Source of the DNA: an uncultured bacterium
GTDB taxonomy: Bacteria > Edwardsbacteria > AC1 > EtOH8
Length of the DNA stretch: 64,000 bases
Direction of reading: 5' to 3'
Assembly (NCBI GenBank): GCA_937863685.1
Contig: CALMGM010000005.1
Span: forward strand, 1,138,217 to 1,202,216
Under the pieces are notes generated by a model, which saw only the letters and a list, made by a program, of their open reading frames with translations, did not search any database and had not been told where the DNA came from. Below are positions 59,297 through 64,000 of the stretch, piece by piece. Positions within the stretch are counted from its first letter, which is position 1, and the number at the start of each line of letters is the position of its first letter. The position numbers were made by a program, and so were the translations under genes.

Positions 59297-59659
59297 ATGA
59301 GTGAAACCGCCTCAAATAATATCCCGGAAAAGCTTTGGAGAAAGCTTCTCCTGATGAAGCGCATCTCCCAGGACCCCCGGCTGCCGAAACGGGTAAAGTT
59401 CATTCCCGGGCTGATAGCCGCTTACCTGCTATCGCCCATAGATCTGGTGCCGGATTTCATTCCGGTTTTGGGCTATCTGGATGATCTGGTGGTGGCGGGG
59501 TTCCTGCTGTGGCTGTTTTTCAGACTGGTGCCCGGAGAGCTGACTGCCCATCATCGGACCATCCTGGAGGCCGAGCCCGTAAAATCCTTCGATCTTGAGG
59601 TACTGACGGAAAATCAACCCGCTGAAAATCTTAAAACAAGTGATAGATTCACACTATGA
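59297..59659 (+). CDS. YkvA-family (DUF1232) small membrane protein
   Basis: 120 residues. The DUF1232 core is YLLSPIDLVPDFIPVLGYLDDLVVAGFLLW, a hydrophobic hairpin with the conserved P-x-D-L-x-P-D. The N-terminus is basic (RKLLLMKRISQDPRLPKRVKFIPG). The function of the family is unknown. AAGGAG lies just upstream of the ATG. Its stop overlaps the acpS start (ATGA), so it is the first gene of a coupled operon. Confidence 0.85.
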   Translation: MSETASNNIPEKLWRKLLLMKRISQDPRLPKRVKFIPGLIAAYLLSPIDLVPDFIPVLGYLDDLVVAGFLLWLFFRLVPGELTAHHRTILEAEPVKSFDLEVLTENQPAENLKTSDRFTL

Positions 59660-60036
59660 TAGCATCGACCGGCATTGACATCGCCGAAGTAAAGAGGGTG
59701 GAGGAGGCCGTGGCCCGGTGGGGGAAGAGGTTCCTGGACAAGGTCTATACCCCGTCCGAGATCGCTTTCTGCCAGAGCCGTCCCAACAAGTATCAAAGCT
59801 ATGCCGCCAGGTTTGCCGCCAAGGAGGCGGTGTCCAAGTGTTTGGGGACCGGATTCCAGCGGGGGGTCTATCCCAACCTGATAGAGATCGTGGACAACGA
59901 AAAGAGCCGCCCTACGGTGAAACTTCACGGACGGGCGGCCGAGTACGGCCGGGGATATCTCATCCACCTGTCGCTGTCTCACGACCGGAGCATGGTGGTG
60001 GCGGTGGCGGTGATGGAGAAATCAGATAATGGATAA
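59656..60036 (+). CDS. acpS: Holo-[acyl-carrier-protein] synthase AcpS
   Basis: 126 residues with both 4'-phosphopantetheinyl transferase motifs: TGIDIAEVKRVEEAV (Mg-binding Asp) and the second in ARFAAKEAVSKCLGTG (F-A-A-K-E-A), then LSLSHDRSMVVAVAV. It moves phosphopantetheine from CoA to the serine of acyl carrier protein, needed for fatty-acid synthesis. The ATGA overlap with ykvA and the nnr gene 57 bases on match a layout (acpS then nnr) common in bacteria. Confidence 0.95.
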   Translation: MIASTGIDIAEVKRVEEAVARWGKRFLDKVYTPSEIAFCQSRPNKYQSYAARFAAKEAVSKCLGTGFQRGVYPNLIEIVDNEKSRPTVKLHGRAAEYGRGYLIHLSLSHDRSMVVAVAVMEKSDNG

Positions 60037-60093
60037 CAGATTGCGGATTTAACCGGGAAATTTGCCGCGACTTCAATACAACGGAGTAACTCA

Positions 60094-61656
60094 ATGTTCG
60101 TTGCCACACCATCCCAGATGCGGGAGATAGACGCCCGGGCCATCAGAAAATACAAAATACCGGGGAAGGCCCTGATGGAGAACGCCGGCCGGGCCCTGGC
60201 CGAACAGGCCGAGGCCATGCTGGGGGCGGGTAAGCTGGGGGGCCGGCGGCGGGTCGCCGTCATATGCGGCAAGGGGAACAACGGGGGCGATGGGTTTGTA
60301 GCCGCCAGGATACTGGCGGAAAAAGATACACAGATCACGGTTGCTTTGCTGGGCCGGATCGGCCAGATCAAAGGCGACGCCCTGAGCCGGGCCAAAAAAC
60401 TGAGCCAGCGTGGTTTGAAGGTCCAGGAGATAGTTTCGGAAGCGGGGTTGGCCTCGCTGAATAAAGACCTGGCCGGTTCCCATCTGATCATAGATGCCAT
60501 ATTCGGTACAGGGTTCAAAGGCCCGGTAGAAAAAAACGCTGCCTCGGCCATGGATCTGATCAACGCTTCCGGATTGCCGGTGCTGTCGGCTGACATGCCA
60601 TCCGGGGTGGACGGGGAGACCGGCCAGATTTCAGGCAAGGCGGTCCGGGCCGATGCCACAGTTACCATGGGATTGTTAAAAACCGGACTGCTGTTTCACC
60701 CGGGCAAAGCACTGGCCGGAAAAGTGATCGTCGCCGATATCGGTTTTCCGCTAAAGGCCATAACCGAGCAAAAGATATACGCCGGCCTGACAGAGCTGTC
60801 CCTGGCCAGGAGCTGGCTGCCAGACAGAAAGCCGGATGCCCACAAGGGCAGCTGTGGAACGGTGCTGGTGCTGGCCGGCTCGGCCGGCATGACCGGAGCG
60901 GCCCACCTGACATCATTGGCGGCCATGCGTTCCGGAGCCGGGCTGGTCTATCTGGGGATCCCCGAGAGCCTGAACGATATCCTGGAGGCCAAGCTGACCG
61001 AGGTCATCACCAAGCCCCTGCCGGAGACCAGGAACCGTACCCTGTCCCTGGCGGCGCTGGAAAGGATACTTAAGCTGACAGACAGGGCCGATGCGCTGGT
61101 CATCGGCCCCGGCTTGTCGGCCCACCCCGAGACCGCCGAGCTGGTGCAGGCGGTCATAAAGTCGGTCAGCATTCCGGCGGTGGTGGACGCCGACGGGCTC
61201 AACGCCCTGGCCGCCGGGCCGGAATTGCTGGGCTGCCCAGCCCGCCTGGTCCTGACGCCCCATTACGGCGAACTTTCCCGGCTGTTGAAGGTCGGGATAC
61301 CGCAGATAAAGGCCGAGCCGCTCAAATATGCCCGGGAGGCGGCCAGGAAATTCAACCAGATGATAGTGCTGAAAGGGGCGCCCACCGTCACCGCCCTGCC
61401 GGACGGGAGGGCCTGGATCAATCCCACCGGCAACAGCGGGATGGCCACCGCCGGATCAGGGGATGTGCTGGCCGGATTGATCGGCGGACTGCTGGCCCAG
61501 GGTCTGTCCCCGGAGAGGGCGGCGGTGCTGGGGGTCTATCTTCACGGGCTGGCCGGGGACCTGGCGGCCGATGACAAGACGGAATACTGCCTGCTGGCGG
61601 GGGACATCATAGAACATCTTCCTCCGGCCTTTAAAAAAATCATGGAGGATATATAG
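60094..61656 (+). CDS. nnr: Bifunctional NAD(P)H-hydrate epimerase / ADP-dependent dehydratase
   Basis: 520 residues. The N-terminal epimerase (YjeF_N, about 1-215) has MREIDARAIRKYKIPGKALMENAG and CGKGNNGGDGFVAARIL; the C-terminal dehydratase (about 225-510) has KGSCGTVLVLAGSAGMTGAAHL, PAVVDADGLNAL, LTPHYGELSRLL and the nucleotide loop GNSGMATAGSGDVLAGLIGGLLAQG. Together they repair the hydrated forms of NADH and NADPH. Directly adjacent to tauE (the ATG follows the stop with no gap). Confidence 0.95.
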   Translation: MFVATPSQMREIDARAIRKYKIPGKALMENAGRALAEQAEAMLGAGKLGGRRRVAVICGKGNNGGDGFVAARILAEKDTQITVALLGRIGQIKGDALSRAKKLSQRGLKVQEIVSEAGLASLNKDLAGSHLIIDAIFGTGFKGPVEKNAASAMDLINASGLPVLSADMPSGVDGETGQISGKAVRADATVTMGLLKTGLLFHPGKALAGKVIVADIGFPLKAITEQKIYAGLTELSLARSWLPDRKPDAHKGSCGTVLVLAGSAGMTGAAHLTSLAAMRSGAGLVYLGIPESLNDILEAKLTEVITKPLPETRNRTLSLAALERILKLTDRADALVIGPGLSAHPETAELVQAVIKSVSIPAVVDADGLNALAAGPELLGCPARLVLTPHYGELSRLLKVGIPQIKAEPLKYAREAARKFNQMIVLKGAPTVTALPDGRAWINPTGNSGMATAGSGDVLAGLIGGLLAQGLSPERAAVLGVYLHGLAGDLAADDKTEYCLLAGDIIEHLPPAFKKIMEDI

Positions 61657-62016
61657 ATGATTTGGCTGGGATATGGATTACTGGGGGCCTTGGCCGGAAT
61701 GATCAGCGGCCTATTTGGCATCGGCGGGGCGGTGGTGATAGTTCCGGCGCTGGTGATATTGTTCAAGTATTCCCAACACCAGGCCCAGGGGACATCCCTG
61801 GCCACCCTGCTGCTGCCCATCGGTCTGCTGGCGGCCTGGAAATACTACTCGGCCGGGCATGTCAACATCAAAGCGGCGGCCGTCATGGCGGGCTGCTTCT
61901 TCTTCGGGGGTCTGCTGGGGGCGGTGCTGGCCGAAAGGGTCTCCGGCCTGTGGCTGCAACGGGCGTTTGGCGTCTTCCTGATGGTGATAGCGGTGAAAAT
62001 GATATTGGTAAAATGA
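61657..62016 (+). CDS. Half-length TauE/SafE-family membrane protein
   Basis: 119 residues with about four membrane helices, half of the usual ~250. It has the family's first-half signature: GALAGMISGLFGIGGAVVIVPALVILF, then AQGTSLATLLLPIGLLAAW, and a helix-loop GGLLGAVLAERVSG. A second half is not found downstream, since the next gene is a TPR protein overlapping by ATGA. Short TauE proteins probably dimerise into a full transporter of sulfur-containing or organic anions. Encoded in the acpS-nnr operon. Confidence 0.82.
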   Translation: MIWLGYGLLGALAGMISGLFGIGGAVVIVPALVILFKYSQHQAQGTSLATLLLPIGLLAAWKYYSAGHVNIKAAAVMAGCFFFGGLLGAVLAERVSGLWLQRAFGVFLMVIAVKMILVK

Positions 62017-63503
62017 AAAGACTGGACTACTGGATAATAAGCAACGCGAAGAATTTCCCGGGAAAGGCGAGCCTGGAGGACGAAATTCCGTTTGTCATCT
62101 GGCAGCGGCAGTGGGAGGTGTGCGATATCATAGGCGACCGCCAGGGATCTGAAAAGCTGGCTCAATCCATCAACCTGTTGGCGGAAAAGAATCAATCTTA
62201 TGGGTCCCTAGCCAGTTACTATCTTTCGGCCCTGGCCGTATACCGGGCCAATTATAAGGAAGCCCTGAAGTTTTCCCGCAAGGGGCTGGAACAGGCCGTC
62301 GGATCGGGAGACCGGGAAGGGACGGCCCGGATGTACGGCCAGATGGGAGAGGCCAGCTATCATCTGTCGGACTATGTCGGCGCCACGGAATACCGAATGA
62401 AAGCGCTGGAGATCTTCAACGAATTGGGCCATGACATCAAGGCCGCCGATGTCAACAGCGACCTGGGTCTGACCTACTGGAGGATCGGCTCGTATGCTCA
62501 AGCGTTGGAATATTCCCGTCAGGCCCAGGAAATCTATGAAAAGGAAAATAACGTCCGCCAACTGATCGCGGTCAAGACCAATATTGCCAGCATTTATATC
62601 CGGATGGACAGGATCGATGAAGCTTTTGACCTTTATCAGCAGGTATTCGGGCTGGCCCAAACCATTGGCGATAAGCAGAAACAAAGCAGTCTGCTGAACA
62701 ACATAGGCGTGATACTGCTCCGGAGAAATGAGTACCAGAATGCTCTGGCCTATCTGCAGCGAGGGGTCAGTATAGACCGGACCATTGGGAATATAACCGG
62801 AGAGGGTTCCAAGCTCAATAATATGGCGGTCCTGGAGGGGACATTGGGCAACCATGATAAAGCTCTGGGATACCTGGAAAAAGCTTTGCTGATAGACATC
62901 TCCACAGGAAATCTAAACGGCCAGGCATCAAAGCTGAATAACATGGCAGACCTTTGGGCTATGAAACAGGATTATAAGAAAGCCCTGGAGTACAGCCTGA
63001 AGACCATGGAACTAAGCCGCCAGATCAATGCCAAAGATTACTTGTGTCATTCGCTGGTGAAGAATTCCGAGTTGTGTGCCTTGCTGGGCCGCTATCCGGA
63101 AGCAATTGAATACGGCCGGGAAGGGATAACCTTGGCCCGCGAGATAGGGTCACATTCGGCCATAATTTTAGGACTGTCCTATATGGCAAATGTATATTTG
63201 AAATTGGGTGATACCAAGATAGCTTTGGAATATTCCGATGAATCTTTGGCATTGTTAAAGAAACAGAGCGTTTTTGAGGTGGCCCTGGAAAAATATTATT
63301 TTCAGCGCTATGAAATATTAAAAGCAGTTGACAGAAAAGAGCAGGCACTGGAGTGCTTAAACAGGGCATATCGGGAACTTAATAAAAAGGCAGATGAAAT
63401 AAGTGACCCGGCAATGAGAGAAAAATTTTATTCAAACAACGCCGAGTATATTGTCATTTTAAACGAATGGAAGGCAATAGATAAAGGCAAACAAGAGGGT
63501 TAA
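62013..63503 (+). CDS. Soluble TPR protein (LGN/Rapsyn-like repeats)
   Basis: 496 residues from ATG 62013, overlapping the tauE stop (ATGA); the track's 61662 start is a shadow. It is an array of about nine to ten TPRs of 40 residues with the G-x2-Y-x-x-A-x3-x-x-A-L pattern (YGQMGEASYHLSDYVGATEY, NNIGVILLRRNEYQNALAYL, NNMAVLEGTLGNHDKALGYL), like LGN/GPSM2 and Rap-type repeats. It has no catalytic or DNA-binding domain, so it probably binds a protein or peptide. It is the last clear gene of the ykvA-to-TPR operon. Confidence 0.88.
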   Translation: MKRLDYWIISNAKNFPGKASLEDEIPFVIWQRQWEVCDIIGDRQGSEKLAQSINLLAEKNQSYGSLASYYLSALAVYRANYKEALKFSRKGLEQAVGSGDREGTARMYGQMGEASYHLSDYVGATEYRMKALEIFNELGHDIKAADVNSDLGLTYWRIGSYAQALEYSRQAQEIYEKENNVRQLIAVKTNIASIYIRMDRIDEAFDLYQQVFGLAQTIGDKQKQSSLLNNIGVILLRRNEYQNALAYLQRGVSIDRTIGNITGEGSKLNNMAVLEGTLGNHDKALGYLEKALLIDISTGNLNGQASKLNNMADLWAMKQDYKKALEYSLKTMELSRQINAKDYLCHSLVKNSELCALLGRYPEAIEYGREGITLAREIGSHSAIILGLSYMANVYLKLGDTKIALEYSDESLALLKKQSVFEVALEKYYFQRYEILKAVDRKEQALECLNRAYRELNKKADEISDPAMREKFYSNNAEYIVILNEWKAIDKGKQEG

Positions 63504-63534
63504 TGATATGCTAAAATGTTCAACAGGTGGTTGA

Positions 63535-63885
63535 ATGCCGATCTATGAATACCTCTGCCAGGGCTGCCAAAGGAAGGTCAGCCTGCTGATCCTCAACCCG
63601 TCGACCTACGGCCGGCCCAAGTGCCCCAGTTGCGGGAGCGCTGAGCTGGAGCGGATCATGTCCCGCTTCCGGACCCTGCGGTCCGAGGAGAAGCGGATGG
63701 AAAAGCTGGCCGATCCCTCATCCTTTACCGGGCTGGATGAGAACGATCCTTCCTCGGTGGCCAAGTGGGCCAAGAAGATGGGAAAAGAACTGGGGGATGA
63801 GGCGGGCGAGGGATTCGATGAGATGGTGGACCAGACCATGGAGGAGGAGATGAATAAAAGCAATGACGGGGAGTCGCTGGAGTAG
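63535..63885 (+). CDS. FmdB-family zinc-ribbon protein
   Basis: 116 residues. It starts MPIYEYLCQGCQRKVSLL, and the zinc ribbon is closed by PKCPSCGSAELERIMSRF: the typical FmdB/CxxC_CxxC_SSSS arrangement. The rest is acidic (GLDENDPSSVAKWAKKMGKEL...DQTMEEEMNK). FmdB was named as a regulator of formylmethanofuran dehydrogenase genes, but most homologues have unknown, probably nucleic-acid- or protein-binding, roles. It follows the TPR gene by 31 bases. Confidence 0.88.
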   Translation: MPIYEYLCQGCQRKVSLLILNPSTYGRPKCPSCGSAELERIMSRFRTLRSEEKRMEKLADPSSFTGLDENDPSSVAKWAKKMGKELGDEAGEGFDEMVDQTMEEEMNKSNDGESLE

Positions 63886-63919
63886 CCTGCAGAAGAGGAA
63901 AAATATTTATAAAAGGTGT

Positions 63920-63946
63920 GGATTCCCGATCAAGTCGGGAAAGACA
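63920..63946. repeat. Dispersed palindrome (dRS3-like), last copy
   Basis: GGATTCCCGA, loop, TCGGGAAAGACA, inverted relative to copy 1; the right flank is diverged (AAAGACA for AATGACA). It lies in the final 115 bases, which hold no gene. Confidence 0.65.
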
Positions 63947-64000
63947 CGCGAATGAAAAACGTTGTGTCTTAGTGTGAGAAGGAAAATATAAGGAAGCATG

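Noticed and set aside
1-64000. tRNA and rRNA genes
   Set aside because: No T-loop/acceptor combination or rRNA-like stretch was recognised by eye; a covariance-model search could still find one.

Overview
This window is a gene-dense bacterial chromosome segment with GC-rich coding DNA. It looks like an anaerobic, diderm-type bacterium from an uncultured lineage. The evidence is two soluble electron-bifurcating-type transhydrogenase clusters (an Stn-like NuoE/NuoF/GltD-NuoG set and NfnAB), a biotin-dependent transcarboxylase set, two glutamate dehydrogenases, putative lipoproteins, HtrA, bactofilin, and a gingipain-like C25 peptidase with a Por/FlgD-like C-terminal sorting tail. That mix recalls FCB-related candidate phyla such as Edwardsbacteria, TA06 or WOR-3. 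This is inference; the window has no rRNA or tRNA to place it.

Layout: 1-4.4 kb, a giant TPR protein (5' end outside the window) and a small membrane methyltransferase. 4.5-7.9 kb, a heat-shock cluster on the minus strand (hsp20, hspR, htrA, sigma factor) behind a promoter overlapped by a HAIR-like HspR operator. 8-9.7 kb, a lipoprotein, a small unknown protein and a bactofilin. 9.7-14 kb, a transcarboxylase-type gene set (12S-, 1.3S- and 5S-like subunits plus a small subunit), interrupted by a GIY-YIG nuclease gene bracketed by inverted copies of a dispersed palindrome. 14-16.2 kb, an AT-rich two-gene island (TcmP plus a DUF5131/Gp37-Gp68 three-Cys protein) with its own promoter and terminator, between inverted ~120-bp repeats. 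16.2-18.8 kb, an M42 peptidase and an acyltransferase-like membrane protein. 19-25.1 kb, the Stn-like complex. 25.2-31.7 kb, SlyD, a WG-repeat protein, a nitroreductase, a VWA protein and NadE. 31.9-37 kb, a zinc-ribbon protein, NfnA, NfnB (itself carrying a zinc-ribbon module) and glutamate dehydrogenase. 37-38.7 kb, a 33-residue lysine-rich peptide gene and two related V4R/DUF2378-like genes, each with its own promoter and terminator. 38.7-48.2 kb, a serine hydrolase, a methyltransferase, an acetyltransferase, two related PPDK-N-type ATP-grasp proteins and a second glutamate dehydrogenase. 48.3-52.3 kb, a TPP riboswitch controlling thiSGHE, then iscU. 52.4-57 kb, the C25 peptidase and an M23 peptidase. 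57-64 kb, CapA-like and epimerase genes, then a tight ykvA-acpS-nnr-tauE-TPR operon and an FmdB-type protein.

The intergenic DNA carries several families of dispersed palindromic repeats. One matches the ATTCCC-N8-GGGAAT plan of Neisseria dRS3, with compensatory stem changes. The promoters share a uniform plan of TTGACA-like, 17-bp spacer, TATAAT-like. The strongest candidates for something undescribed are the TcmP/three-Cys island, the repeat-bracketed GIY-YIG gene, the zinc-ribbon module linked to Nfn, and the paired REC-like/PPDK-N proteins.
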